A stretch of 64,000 nucleotides of DNA. It comes from Oxalobacteraceae bacterium. GTDB lineage: Bacteria; Pseudomonadota; Gammaproteobacteria; Burkholderiales; Burkholderiaceae_D. This document shows positions 1 to 8,471 of this stretch, piece by piece. The stretch lies in NCBI GenBank assembly GCA_027485795.1, contig JAIXQK010000099.1:1-64000 (forward strand). The letters run 5' to 3'. Each line of letters begins with the position of its first letter. The stretch's first letter is position 1. The translations under genes and the position numbers were made by a program. The notes under the pieces were generated by a model that saw only the letters and a program-made list of their open reading frames with translations, was not told the DNA's origin and did not search any database.

Positions 1-100
1 TAACGATGCGCACCTTGCTCTCACCTTCGGTGACCTCGAGTTCCGAGATATCGGATTCGGCCACCAAATCAATCAGGGTCTTGAGTTTTCTGAGATCCAT
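1..100 (-). CDS. accB: Biotin carboxyl carrier protein of acetyl-CoA carboxylase, N-terminal part
   Basis: Only the first 33 codons are in the window; the gene runs off the left edge. The visible protein begins [20 protein letters not shown] and continues [13 protein letters not shown], the typical AccB N-terminus. The biotinyl-lysine domain would lie outside the window. In the family, AccB carries the biotin that AccC carboxylates in the first committed step of fatty acid synthesis. The gene lies 71 bases downstream of aroQ on the same strand, the common aroQ-accB-accC arrangement of proteobacteria, which supports the call. The ATG is at 100-98. Confidence 0.9.
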   Translation of the reverse strand, partial: MDLRKLKTLIDLVAESDISELEVTEGESKVRIV

Positions 101-171
101 GGGTTTTATTGACTGGGTTAATAGGTCCCGGCTCGCGCTTACCGCGCCAAGCCGAATGCATTAAGTAGTGG

Positions 172-609
172 TTACAGCCGGTGTAGCGCGTGATCAATGG
201 CGTACCGGTAACCGTCGGCACCGAACCCGCAGATCACACTTGCGGCCAGCTCGGACAGATAAGAGTGGTGGCGAAAATCTTCACGCCGATGAATATTCGA
301 GATGTGCACTTCAATAAACGGGATGTTGACGCCAGCAAGCGCGTCGCGCAGCGCAATGCTGGTGTGGGTTAGTCCGCCGGGATTGATCACGATCGCATCA
401 ACCGATGCGCTACGGGCCGCGTGAATACGATCAATCAGTTCGCCTTCGTGATTGCTTTGGAAATGCAATAGCACTGCGCCGCCAGCCTTGGCCTGCGCCA
501 CTGCCTCGCGCTCGATCTCAGCCAGTGTGGTCGAACCATACACCTCAGGCTCGCGACTGCCGAGCAGGTTGAGGTTCGGTCCGTTCAATAGAAGCAGATT
601 TTTTGCCAT
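172..609 (-). CDS. aroQ: Type II 3-dehydroquinate dehydratase
   Basis: A 145-residue protein of normal length for class II dehydroquinases, which convert 3-dehydroquinate to 3-dehydroshikimate in the cytoplasmic shikimate pathway. The start [17 protein letters not shown] is the family N-terminus. Tyr24 in EVYG is the expected catalytic tyrosine, and NPGG (about 75-78) and IEVHISN with His101 are active-site segments. An in-frame ATG at 642 would add 11 residues and has an AGGA close upstream. The family start at 609 has no clear Shine-Dalgarno, so the N-terminus is slightly uncertain. The gene lies between the tlpA-like gene and accB on the same strand. aroE, the next enzyme but one in the pathway, is also in this window at 6918-7727. 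Confidence 0.95.
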   Translation of the reverse strand: MAKNLLLLNGPNLNLLGSREPEVYGSTTLAEIEREAVAQAKAGGAVLLHFQSNHEGELIDRIHAARSASVDAIVINPGGLTHTSIALRDALAGVNIPFIEVHISNIHRREDFRHHSYLSELAASVICGFGADGYRYAIDHALHRL

Positions 610-689
610 CGAAAAGCTGCAATTTGGCGAAGAAGACGGCATTTTCCTGCAAAATGCCGTCGGATGGCAAGAAGAAACCTTGCTTCAGA

Positions 690-1208
690 CTACATTGATG
701 CCAGATCCGCGCGGACTTTTTCCATATCTAACCGGCCCATGTAGGTTTGACGGACGCTGCCGTCGGGGCCAATCAAGATGGTGAATGGCAGGCCACCGGA
801 CTGATTGCCGAACTGCCGCGATAACTCACTGCCCTCTAGTCCGCCCAGCAGCAGGGGGTAGGTGATTTGATGCTTTTCAGCGAATTCGCGGATTTTGGAG
901 GGGGAATCGATGCCGATACCGACAACTTGCAGATTTTTGCTGCCCCAGTCGTTTTGTAATGCGACCAGCTCGGGCATCTCCGAGACGCAGGGTGGGCACC
1001 AGGTAGCCCAAAAATTGAGCAGTAGGGTCTTGCCTTGCCATTCCGACATCTTGCGCTGTTTGCCGCCACTATCCTTCATCGACAGTTGCATCAGGGCGCC
1101 GACAGCGGTGTCGGCTGGCGTCGTGGGCTGGAAGCGCTTTACGCCAAAATAAATGCCAATCGCCGTAAATAAAACGGCGATAACGACAAAAGCGGTAATT
1201 TTCTTCAA
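690..1208 (-). CDS. TlpA-family thiol:disulfide oxidoreductase (membrane-anchored thioredoxin)
   Basis: The protein has 172 residues. A single N-terminal hydrophobic segment (about residues 4-22) serves as signal anchor and is followed by a thioredoxin-like domain. The redox motif WCPPC has Cys71 and Cys74, within LLNFWATWCPPCVSEMPEL, typical of TlpA/ResA proteins that reduce periplasmic disulfides, for example in cytochrome c maturation. The sequence does not show the substrate. Its ATG overlaps the stop of the upstream nucleotidyltransferase-like gene by 4 bases, so the two are probably co-transcribed and translationally coupled. The C-terminal part, GLPFTILIGPDGSVRQTYMG, contains the cis-proline loop of the thioredoxin fold. 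Confidence 0.9.
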   Translation of the reverse strand: MKKITAFVVIAVLFTAIGIYFGVKRFQPTTPADTAVGALMQLSMKDSGGKQRKMSEWQGKTLLLNFWATWCPPCVSEMPELVALQNDWGSKNLQVVGIGIDSPSKIREFAEKHQITYPLLLGGLEGSELSRQFGNQSGGLPFTILIGPDGSVRQTYMGRLDMEKVRADLASM

Positions 1209-1810
1209 GTTTCAGGCTCCTCGGCCAGTAGTGCGCGCAGTCCGGCAAGGTCTGTTCGCTCGACAAACTTACGGCCAGCACCGCGTAAATCGTCGGGATC
1301 ATACAGTGAGAGATGTACGCCCTCGTGCTTCCATAAAAAGGACAGGGTCTCGACGCTTCGATCGGGATGCCGGAAATGGCTTGACTCCGAAACCTCGTAA
1401 TCGATGTTCGCGTTCAGCAAAAATACCGCGACATCCTTGCTGTTATCGGCAAAAAGCAGCAGATGGATGTCGGAGTGGTCGCCCGCCGTACCATTCAACA
1501 CCGCGCCGGTGAGCCAGGGCGAGAAGTCGGACAGATTTTCCATCAATTCAAGCGCAATCAGCCGTAGTTGCCGCAGTCGCAGCGGCTGCGATTCGCCAAA
1601 AAACAAGGCTTGGTACTCACGCACTTGCGCTTCGACCTGCGCATTGTCGGGCAGAACATCACCGCGTATTTTCTGCTGACCGATGATCAATTTCGCCGCT
1701 TTGCGCTTGGCGCTGGCGTAGTCGGCACCGTCTTCGGCAATCATGCGCGCAGCGGCAGCAGCGATCTCTGCGCGTAAATGCTCTGCATCACTCGGGGTAT
1801 GGATAGCCAT
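1205..1810 (-). CDS. Hypothetical protein with nucleotidyltransferase-like motif
   Basis: The gene encodes 201 residues from ATG 1810. I do not recognise a named family. The segment VLNGTAGDHSDIHLLLFADN (about residues 104-123) looks like the GS...(D/S)xD signature of minimal nucleotidyltransferases. The preceding N-terminal half (about 10-95) is helical and charged. The rest, with HFRHPDRSVETLSFLWKHEG and LYDPDDLRGAGRKFVERTDL, is reminiscent of small substrate-specifying domains. The reading frame is open much further upstream, to 2539, but that part is antisense to mpl and is not coding. The gene is divergent from mpl and overlaps the tlpA-like gene by 4 bases. It may act in envelope or disulfide biology, but no function can be assigned. 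Confidence 0.75.
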   Translation of the reverse strand: MAIHTPSDAEHLRAEIAAAAARMIAEDGADYASAKRKAAKLIIGQQKIRGDVLPDNAQVEAQVREYQALFFGESQPLRLRQLRLIALELMENLSDFSPWLTGAVLNGTAGDHSDIHLLLFADNSKDVAVFLLNANIDYEVSESSHFRHPDRSVETLSFLWKHEGVHLSLYDPDDLRGAGRKFVERTDLAGLRALLAEEPET

Positions 1811-1910
1811 GTCAGCCTGATGTTGAGTTAAGCAGCCGCGAGTCGGTCGCGCCAGCCGCAGAAGATGAAAGTTCTGGTATCGACATGAATTGTGCGAACA
1901 GCCGGTCGGG

Positions 1911-1916
1911 TAAAAT
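1911..1916 (+). promoter_or_regulatory. Possible -10 element upstream of mpl
   Basis: TAAAAT lies 39 bases before the mpl ATG in the 144-base divergent gap 1811-1954. The best -35-like hexamer, TTGTGC, is only 15 bases upstream, so the promoter is weakly supported. The same TAAAAT element recurs in front of yqgE, rfbB, the tRNA and the small lipoprotein in this window. Confidence 0.35.
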
Positions 1917-1954
1917 CGCACATTCATTACGCGACCGCGCGGCGCTGATTTTAT

Positions 1955-3337
1955 ATGCACATTCACATTCTCGGCATCTGTGGCACCTTCATGGGCGGTC
2001 TCGCGGTGCTGGCCAAAGAAGCTGGCTACAAGGTGACAGGTTGCGATGCCAATGTCTACCCCCCAATGAGCACGCAGTTGCGTGCTCAGGGTATCGAGCT
2101 GATCGAGGGTTTCGGTCCTCATCAGATGAGCTTGCAGCCCGACATGTATGTCATTGGGAATGTGGTTTCGCGTGGCAACCCCTTGATGGAAGCGATCATG
2201 AATCGCGGCCTGCCGTATATCTCGGGCCCGCAGTGGATGGGTGAGCATATTCTGCGTGACAAATGGGTGTTGGCAGTCGCGGGTACTCATGGCAAGACCA
2301 CCACCGCGTCCATGCTGGCGTGGATATTGGAAGATGCGGGCTATCAGCCCGGTTTTCTGATCGGCGGTGTGCCGATGAATTTCGGTATCTCGGCCCGGCT
2401 GGGTGGTGCCGGTGGTGACGGCGCGTCCTTTTTCGTGATCGAAGCGGATGAGTACGACACCGCGTTCTTCGATAAGCGCAGCAAGTTTGTGCACTACCGC
2501 CCGCGTACCGCTATCTTGAATAATCTCGAATACGACCACGCGGATATTTTTCCTGATTTAGCGGCGATCGAGACGCAATTCCACCACTTAGTACGCACTA
2601 TTCCTTCCAGCGGACGGCTGGTCGTAAATGGTGGCGAGACCGCTTTGCGTCGCGTGATTGAGCGTGGCTGCTGGAGTGAAGTTGAATGGTTCAATGCCGA
2701 TCAGGGCTGGCAAATGATCGAGCATGGCGAGGAGCGCTTTGACATTATTCATCAGGGTGAGCGTGTCGGCGCACTGCGCTGGTCCTTGACCGGAACCCAC
2801 AACCGTTGGAATGCGATTGCAGCGATTGCCGCTGCGCGCCATGTTGGCGTGCCACCGTCGCAGGCCATTGTCTCGCTCGCCTCTTTTGAAAATGTAAAGC
2901 GACGCATGGAGACGCGCGGCGTAGTCAATGGCATTTCTGTCATCGATGACTTTGCGCACCATCCGACAGCGATTGCGACCACCGTTGGTGGCTTGCGTCG
3001 CAAGCTTGGCAACGCACGGATTCTTGCCGTACTCGAGCCGCGCTCCAACACCATGAAGCTGGGCACGATGAAAGAAGCACTGCCAGGTAGTCTGACCGAG
3101 GCAGATCTGGTGTTTGGCTACGGTGCGAAAGGCGAGGGTAAGGATGCGCTCGGCTGGGATTTGAGCGCAGCGCTGGCACCGCTGGGTGAGCGCGCTCAAG
3201 TTTTTGATGATTTATCAGCATTGGTGACGGCGGTGGTTTCCGCCGCGCAGCCGGGCGACTCGGTGCTCGTAATGAGTAATGGTGGATTTGGTGGCGTGCA
3301 CCAGAAGCTAATCGATGCGCTCGGCGCCGTGAAGTAG
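1955..3337 (+). CDS. mpl: UDP-N-acetylmuramate:L-alanyl-gamma-D-glutamyl-meso-diaminopimelate ligase
   Basis: A 460-residue Mur-ligase family enzyme for cell-wall recycling. It joins the recovered tripeptide L-Ala-gamma-D-Glu-meso-DAP to UDP-MurNAc in the cytoplasm. The N-terminus MHIHILGICGTFMGGLA is the Mpl nucleotide-binding start. The ATP P-loop GTHGKTTT is at about residues 110-117, the central segment FFVIEADEYDTAFFDKRSKF is characteristic of Mpl rather than MurC, and the linker YDHADIFPD and the C-terminal DDFAHHPTA are also present. The length agrees with the family. It is followed without a gap by a YqiA-like esterase gene. Confidence 0.96.
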   Translation: MHIHILGICGTFMGGLAVLAKEAGYKVTGCDANVYPPMSTQLRAQGIELIEGFGPHQMSLQPDMYVIGNVVSRGNPLMEAIMNRGLPYISGPQWMGEHILRDKWVLAVAGTHGKTTTASMLAWILEDAGYQPGFLIGGVPMNFGISARLGGAGGDGASFFVIEADEYDTAFFDKRSKFVHYRPRTAILNNLEYDHADIFPDLAAIETQFHHLVRTIPSSGRLVVNGGETALRRVIERGCWSEVEWFNADQGWQMIEHGEERFDIIHQGERVGALRWSLTGTHNRWNAIAAIAAARHVGVPPSQAIVSLASFENVKRRMETRGVVNGISVIDDFAHHPTAIATTVGGLRRKLGNARILAVLEPRSNTMKLGTMKEALPGSLTEADLVFGYGAKGEGKDALGWDLSAALAPLGERAQVFDDLSALVTAVVSAAQPGDSVLVMSNGGFGGVHQKLIDALGAVK

Positions 3338-3910
3338 TTGCGCTCACTGCTCTACCTTCACGGGTTTCGCTCTTCGCCGGCATCGTTCAAGGCGCGTCGC
3401 CTGCAGCAGTATTTTGATCAGCGCGGTGCGTCCGAGCGGTTTATTTGTCCGCAGCTACCGCCTTCGCCACGGGAAGCCTTTGCACTGGCGAGTCAACTGG
3501 TGAGTGATCAGTCTGCTGATGCTTTTGCCGTGGTCGGTTCTTCCCTCGGCGGTTTTTATGCGACCGCAATCGCCGAGGCCACCGGTTGCCGTGCAGTGTT
3601 GCTCAATCCGGCGGTGTGGCCCGCGCGCGACCTTGCGAAGTATATTGGTGAGCAAACCGCGTGGCACTCGGATGACCGTTTCTTCTTTCAGTCAGCGTTC
3701 ATCGATGAATTGCAGACGCTGACGGTCGATCGCATTACCCAACCCGAGCGCTATCTGCTGCTGGCCGCTACAGGTGATGAGGTACTGGATTGGCACGAGA
3801 TGACGGCGCGCTATTCAGGCGCAACACAGCGGGTGATCGAAGGCAGCGATCATGGTTTGTCGGACTTTGAGCAGTACATCGATGAGGTAATCAGCTTTTG
3901 CGAGCGATGA
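3338..3910 (+). CDS. YqiA-like alpha/beta-hydrolase (esterase)
   Basis: The gene encodes 190 residues. The TTG start directly follows the mpl stop codon, so translation is probably coupled. The fold is a small alpha/beta hydrolase of the YqiA/YcfP type: LLYLHGFRSSP at the N-terminus (oxyanion region), the nucleophile elbow VVGSSLGG with Ser near position 69, an acidic residue in ATGDEVLDW near 147, and the histidine in GSDHGLSDF near 171. In the family these are short-chain esterases acting on unknown physiological substrates. The neighbours (mpl, RNB gene) do not reveal the role. Confidence 0.85.
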   Translation: MRSLLYLHGFRSSPASFKARRLQQYFDQRGASERFICPQLPPSPREAFALASQLVSDQSADAFAVVGSSLGGFYATAIAEATGCRAVLLNPAVWPARDLAKYIGEQTAWHSDDRFFFQSAFIDELQTLTVDRITQPERYLLLAATGDEVLDWHEMTARYSGATQRVIEGSDHGLSDFEQYIDEVISFCER

Positions 3911-3917
3911 GAAGCGA

Positions 3918-6038
3918 ATGAATCTGTTCTTCGAAGAATCCGGCGACTTCAAGGTGGGCGCGGTACTCAGCCAGCAGGGTGAGGCTTATCAAGTCGAGAC
4001 ACCAACAGGCAAGCGTACCAAGGTGCGTGCGCGTGATGTGCTGTTGCAATTCGAGACGCCGTCCGCTGCGGACATGATCGCTAGTGCCCATCGTCTGGCA
4101 GAAGAGATTGATGTGGCGTTTCTGTGGGAGGTCGCAGGCGAAAATGAGTTCGGCGTCGCTGAACTCGGCCATGAGTATTTTGGTCATGCCCCTAAACCGG
4201 ACGAGTCGGCAGGTCTGCTGCTGAAGATTGCGGCGTCGCCAATCTACTTTCATAAGAAGGGCAAGGGGCGCTACAAAGCGGCCCCTGCTGCCACGCTGCA
4301 AGCTGCGCTGGCCGGTATAGAGAAGAAGAAACAGCAAGCTTTGCAGCAGCAGGCTATGGTCGAGCAACTGAAAGCCAGTCAATTACCAGACGCCATCAGA
4401 GCCAGCGCGCGCCAACTACTGACCAAACCCGACAAGAATGGTATCGAGTACAAAGCGCTAGATGCTGCGTGTACTGAGCTACAGACATCACCGGCAAGGT
4501 TACTGCTATCCGTGGGTGCGATCGCATCGGCAAAAGATTTACACCTCTCGCGTTTCTTGACCGAGCATTTCCCGCGCGGCACCGAGTTTCCGGGCATGAC
4601 GCTTCCTAGTACGCCCTCGCTGCCTTTGGCAGCGGTCGCAGCTTTCTCGATCGATGATGTCACCACCACCGAGATTGATGACGCCTTCTCGCTAACTCAC
4701 CTGAGCGATACCAGTGTACGTATTGGTATTCATATTGCTGCACCGGGTCTCGGTATCACGCAAGGCGATGCAATCGACAGCATGGCGCGTGACCGGATGA
4801 GTACGGTGTATATGCCGGGCGACAAGATCACGATGTTGCCGGATGCCTTGGTTGAACAGTTCACGCTGGCGGCGGGTGATGCAAGACCCGCGCTGTCACT
4901 GTACGCGACGCTGGATACGCAGACCTGGTCGGTATTGGCGACTGAGACGCTGATCGAGCGGGTGCCGATTGCAGCGAATCTTCGACACAATGATCTCGAT
5001 GCATACGTCACCGAGCAAGCGCTGGCCGAAGGCAGTAGTGACTATCCGTACAAAGATGAGATTACGCTGCTGTGGGAATGGGCACAGCAGCTAGAGCTAG
5101 CGCGAATGGCTAAGCGCGAGGCATTCGGTCTCAGGCCAGAACAGGTGAATCGGGTCGACTTCAATTTCTATGTCGATGATGATGTGGTAACCATTACGCG
5201 CCGAAAGCGCGGTGCCCCGCTCGACAAGATCGTCGCGGAGCTGATGATTTTCGCCAATAGCACTTGGGGCAAACTGATGCACGACCACGGTGTGCCAGGG
5301 ATTTATCGCGCACAAGGCGGCGGTCAGGGTTGGGCTTCGCGTATGCAGGTGCGCATGCAGACCCACGCAGCACCCCATCAGGGCTTGGGTGTGGATCAGT
5401 ATGCTTGGAGTACCTCACCACTGCGGCGCTACACGGATCTGGTGAATCAGTGGCAGATCGTGGCCTGTGTTCGTGGCGGTGTCACCGCACCGCTAGTGGC
5501 GCCGTTCAAACCCAAGGATGCTGATTTATTCGCGATCGTCTCTGCATTCGATAGCGCCTACGGCGCCTATGCAGATTTTCAAGCCACCATGGAGCGTTTC
5601 TGGTGTCTGCGATGGCTGGCACAGCAAGACATCAAACAAGTTGATGCGGTGCTGCTGAAAGATGACCTTCTACGACTGCTCGATATACCTTTGGTTATAC
5701 CCATGACGGGTGTCCGCTATGCACGCGGCACACAGTTGAGGCTGGAATTGATTGACTGGGATGAGGTTGATCTTTCGGTGCAAGCGCGCGTGCTCGAGGT
5801 AGTCACAGTCGCTGCGCCACTGGCGGAAGAGATTGCGCTCGAAGCAGCAGATGCGCTGAACGAAGAAGAGCAGGCGGCTGAGCAGGTGGCCGATCTCAGT
5901 GGCGACCTAACGGATCAAGCGGTTGCTGAATCAATGATTGATTCGAGTGCCGAGCTCCATGCGGGCGCGGCAGCACAAGGATTGACCCTGCCAGCTGAAG
6001 GTTCTGCGGTCGATGCATCGGCGAGTGACAGACCATGA
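3918..6038 (+). CDS. RNB-domain exoribonuclease (RNase II/R superfamily)
   Basis: The protein has 706 residues. The catalytic RNB core starts around residue 240 with FSIDDVTTTEIDDAFSL (242-259), where the two Asp pairs at 246-247 and 254-255 match the Mg2+-binding acidic cluster of RNase II/R. The core continues through HIAAPG and YMPGDKITMLP to SPLRRYTDLVNQWQI, the family C-terminal signature. The N-terminal 230 residues are a divergent, mostly helical region without the usual cold-shock domains. The last 65 residues are Ala/Glu-rich and look disordered. The protein should degrade RNA 3'->5'. The ATG of the next gene overlaps its stop by 4 bases. Confidence 0.9.
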   Translation: MNLFFEESGDFKVGAVLSQQGEAYQVETPTGKRTKVRARDVLLQFETPSAADMIASAHRLAEEIDVAFLWEVAGENEFGVAELGHEYFGHAPKPDESAGLLLKIAASPIYFHKKGKGRYKAAPAATLQAALAGIEKKKQQALQQQAMVEQLKASQLPDAIRASARQLLTKPDKNGIEYKALDAACTELQTSPARLLLSVGAIASAKDLHLSRFLTEHFPRGTEFPGMTLPSTPSLPLAAVAAFSIDDVTTTEIDDAFSLTHLSDTSVRIGIHIAAPGLGITQGDAIDSMARDRMSTVYMPGDKITMLPDALVEQFTLAAGDARPALSLYATLDTQTWSVLATETLIERVPIAANLRHNDLDAYVTEQALAEGSSDYPYKDEITLLWEWAQQLELARMAKREAFGLRPEQVNRVDFNFYVDDDVVTITRRKRGAPLDKIVAELMIFANSTWGKLMHDHGVPGIYRAQGGGQGWASRMQVRMQTHAAPHQGLGVDQYAWSTSPLRRYTDLVNQWQIVACVRGGVTAPLVAPFKPKDADLFAIVSAFDSAYGAYADFQATMERFWCLRWLAQQDIKQVDAVLLKDDLLRLLDIPLVIPMTGVRYARGTQLRLELIDWDEVDLSVQARVLEVVTVAAPLAEEIALEAADALNEEEQAAEQVADLSGDLTDQAVAESMIDSSAELHAGAAAQGLTLPAEGSAVDASASDRP

Positions 6039-6913
6039 TGGCGCACGATAGGGGCTTGCTCACGATAGGTATTTGTGCCTCATTGGCGTTGCATGCGGCA
6101 TTGTTGGCGCTACGTTTCGATCCACCTGCTTCAGATCGAGCGCGCCCGTTCAACACGGGACTGTCTGTCATTCTGGTTAATGCCAAGCATGACCACGCAC
6201 CCATACAACCCGATGCGCTGGCACAGGCCAACCTTGACGGTGGTGGTGCTGCTGAAGTGGGGCGTGCGCGTTCGCCTTTACCTGACCTTGGCCGCATGAG
6301 CGAGGGCGCTCAGCTGGAAGCGCAGCGTCAACGTGTCGCTGATCTTGAACGGACCCAACGGCGCTTGCTATCGCAATTGAATGAGCGTCAGCCCATGACA
6401 ACGCCGATCGGTGAGCCTAATGATTCACCGCAGCGAGATGACCGTCCTATTCGCTCGGTAGAGCAGATTCAGGCAATGGCAAGGCGTGAAGCAGAAATTG
6501 CGCGTGATGTCGCCGATTACAACAAGCGTCCGGTGAAAAAACAATTGACACCTTCAACGCGGGAAGTGAGTCATGCGCTGTATTACACCGCCTTGCAGAA
6601 AAAAATCGAGCTGACAGGTACCTTGAATTTCCCGCAGCGTGACGGAAAGAAAATGTACGGCGAGCTGGTGGTTTATATCCCGGTTTATCAGGACGGAAGT
6701 TTGTACCTGAAAGAAGGTGGCCCGCGTATCGAGCGCAGCTCCGGCAACTCAGCACTAGACGCGGCTGCACTCGCGATCGTGCGACAGTCGGCCCCTTTTG
6801 GGCACTTTCCGGCAGCCCTGATGAAAGACGGTCGTGAGCGTGTATGGGAGATCATCACGCGCTTCTCTTTCACGCACGCGCAACAACTCGAGACGCAATC
6901 CGTCGGTGGATAA
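6035..6913 (+). CDS. TonB-like protein with C-terminal energy-transducer domain
   Basis: The protein has 292 residues. An N-terminal hydrophobic anchor (about 8-27, LLTIGICASLALHAALLAL) is followed by a long polar linker with a coiled-coil-like stretch around residues 88-120 (QLEAQRQRVADLERTQRRLL). The C-terminal domain (about 195-285) holds GELVVYIPVYQDGSLYL and SSGNSALDAAALAIVRQSAPF, the TonB C-terminal pattern. Unlike the classical tonB at 62387-63115 it has no Pro-Lys/Pro-Glu repeats and no adjacent exbBD. It may be a cell-envelope spanning adaptor rather than a TonB for iron uptake. It overlaps the ribonuclease stop by 4 bases and ends 4 bases before aroE. Confidence 0.8.
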   Translation: MMAHDRGLLTIGICASLALHAALLALRFDPPASDRARPFNTGLSVILVNAKHDHAPIQPDALAQANLDGGGAAEVGRARSPLPDLGRMSEGAQLEAQRQRVADLERTQRRLLSQLNERQPMTTPIGEPNDSPQRDDRPIRSVEQIQAMARREAEIARDVADYNKRPVKKQLTPSTREVSHALYYTALQKKIELTGTLNFPQRDGKKMYGELVVYIPVYQDGSLYLKEGGPRIERSSGNSALDAAALAIVRQSAPFGHFPAALMKDGRERVWEIITRFSFTHAQQLETQSVGG

Positions 6914-6917
6914 TCCC

Positions 6918-7727
6918 ATGACAGACCGCTACCTTGTTATTGGTAACCCGATCGCGCATAGCAAGTCGCCGCAGATTCATGCGCAATTTGTGCAGCAGAC
7001 GGGCGAAGCGATGGTGTATGAGCGACTACTCGTACCACTGGATGGTTTCAACGCTGCGGTGCGCGATTTTATGGCGCAGGGTGGTCGCGGTGCGAATGTG
7101 ACACTTCCTTTCAAGCTGGAAGCCTTTGCATTGGCGCAGCAGCGTAGCGAGCGCGCACAAGCTGCAGGCGCGGTGAATACCCTTGTGTTTGACCATGGGC
7201 GCATCATCGGCGACAACACCGATGGCATCGGACTGGTTCGTGATATCAGCGTGAACGCTGGTGTGATGATCACCGGCAAGCGCGTACTCTTGGTGGGCGC
7301 CGGTGGTGCGGCGCAGGGCGTGATCCTGCCGCTGCTCGAGCAATCGCCCCAGTCCATCACTCTCTGTAACCGTACGCAGCGTAAAGCAGAGGATTTGGTA
7401 AGGCAATTTTCGCATCCGGTACTTCAAGCATGCGCTATGGATACGCTAAATGATACTTACGATATTGTGATCAATGCGACCTCCGCTGGTTTGTCAGGTG
7501 ACTTGCCGCCCGTACCTGATTCTGTGTTTAGCACCAGTACCTTCGCCTACGACATGATCTACGCAGCACAAGCGACGACCTTCATGCAGCTGGCACAGTC
7601 GCAGGGCGCGCAGGTACGCGATGGCTTGGGTATGCTGGTCGAGCAAGCGGCTGAGTCATTTTATGTGTGGCGTGGTGTGCGACCTGATACTGGGCCGGTC
7701 TACCAAAGCTTGCGTGCCCAGGTATGA
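6918..7727 (+). CDS. aroE: Shikimate dehydrogenase
   Basis: A 269-residue NADP-dependent enzyme that reduces 3-dehydroshikimate to shikimate. The start ATG at 6918 gives MTDRYLVIGNPIAHSKSPQIH, the family N-terminus; the frame is open 28 codons upstream, but that part lies inside the preceding gene. Conserved pieces are GANVTLPFKLEAF (catalytic Lys), AVNTL, NTDGIG (catalytic Asp), the Rossmann motif VLVGAGGAAQG, and INATSAGL. It begins 4 bases after the TonB-like gene and overlaps mtgA by 4 bases, so this is one transcription unit from mpl or the ribonuclease onward. Confidence 0.96.
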   Translation: MTDRYLVIGNPIAHSKSPQIHAQFVQQTGEAMVYERLLVPLDGFNAAVRDFMAQGGRGANVTLPFKLEAFALAQQRSERAQAAGAVNTLVFDHGRIIGDNTDGIGLVRDISVNAGVMITGKRVLLVGAGGAAQGVILPLLEQSPQSITLCNRTQRKAEDLVRQFSHPVLQACAMDTLNDTYDIVINATSAGLSGDLPPVPDSVFSTSTFAYDMIYAAQATTFMQLAQSQGAQVRDGLGMLVEQAAESFYVWRGVRPDTGPVYQSLRAQV

Positions 7728-8419
7728 AATTGCGCCGTGGTTGGCTGTTTTGGTTGATCGGCGTGCCGGCAGCGCTGATTATCCTGCTGCAGCTTTGGTA
7801 TTTTGTTCAGGTCTGCTGGTGGGTGAACCATAACCCAAGCTCTACCGCATTCATGCGTGAGCAACTCACGCGGCTACGCGAGAAGAATCCCAAGGCAGAG
7901 CTACAGCATCAGTGGGTGCCATATGCGCGTATTTCCAACAATTTGAAGCGCGCCATCATCGCTTCGGAGGATGCGAACTTCGCCGAGCATGAAGGCGTGG
8001 ACTGGGAGGCGCTGCAAAAGGCTTACGAAAAAAACGCCAAGAAGGGCAAGGTGGTCCGCGGCGGATCGACAATCACCCAGCAGCTGGCGAAAAATCTTTT
8101 CTTGTCCAGCGAACGCAGCTATGTACGTAAGGTACAAGAAATGCTGATCACCTTCATGATTGAGGCGGTGATGGATAAGCGCCGCATCTTCGAGATTTAT
8201 CTCAACTCGGTCGAATGGGGTACCGGCGTGTTCGGCTGTGAGGCGGCATCACGCAAGTATTTTGGTGTGCCGGCAGCCAAACTCGGGCCTGCCGAGGCGG
8301 CGCGGCTGGCGGTGATGCTGCCCAACCCGCGGTTTTTCGGCCGACATCTTGATTCGAACTACCTGAGCAAGCGCTCGGCGCTGATCCTGACGCGTATGAA
8401 TAGCGCAGAGTTGCCTTGA
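7724..8419 (+). CDS. mtgA: Monofunctional biosynthetic peptidoglycan transglycosylase
   Basis: A 231-residue glycosyltransferase family 51 enzyme that polymerises lipid II into glycan strands at the inner membrane. One N-terminal membrane anchor (about residues 7-33) is followed by the GT51 domain. ASEDANFAEHEGVDW holds the catalytic Glu, and RGGSTITQQLAKNLFLS and KRRIFEIYLNSVEWG are signature blocks. There is no transpeptidase domain, and the length is that of MtgA. The ATG overlaps the aroE stop (ATGA). Confidence 0.96.
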   Translation: MKLRRGWLFWLIGVPAALIILLQLWYFVQVCWWVNHNPSSTAFMREQLTRLREKNPKAELQHQWVPYARISNNLKRAIIASEDANFAEHEGVDWEALQKAYEKNAKKGKVVRGGSTITQQLAKNLFLSSERSYVRKVQEMLITFMIEAVMDKRRIFEIYLNSVEWGTGVFGCEAASRKYFGVPAAKLGPAEAARLAVMLPNPRFFGRHLDSNYLSKRSALILTRMNSAELP

Positions 8420-8436
8420 GCTTGGCGACTCAAGCC

Positions 8437-8465
8437 TTGCCTCAGCTCCTGTAAAAAAGTAAACT
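8437..8465 (+). promoter_or_regulatory. Sigma-70-like promoter for corA
   Basis: TTGCCT (8437-8442) and TAAACT (8460-8465) are separated by 17 bases. Transcription would start near 8472 and give a 5' leader of about 220 bases before the corA ATG. Read by eye only. Confidence 0.45.
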
Positions 8466-8471
8466 CGTACC

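Noticed and set aside
1811..2539. Minus-strand extension of the nucleotidyltransferase-like gene
   Set aside because: It is antisense to mpl; the protein from ATG 1810 is self-contained.
2588..3383. Minus-strand frames opposite mpl
   Set aside because: Shadows of a strongly coding gene; no motif and no ribosome-binding site.
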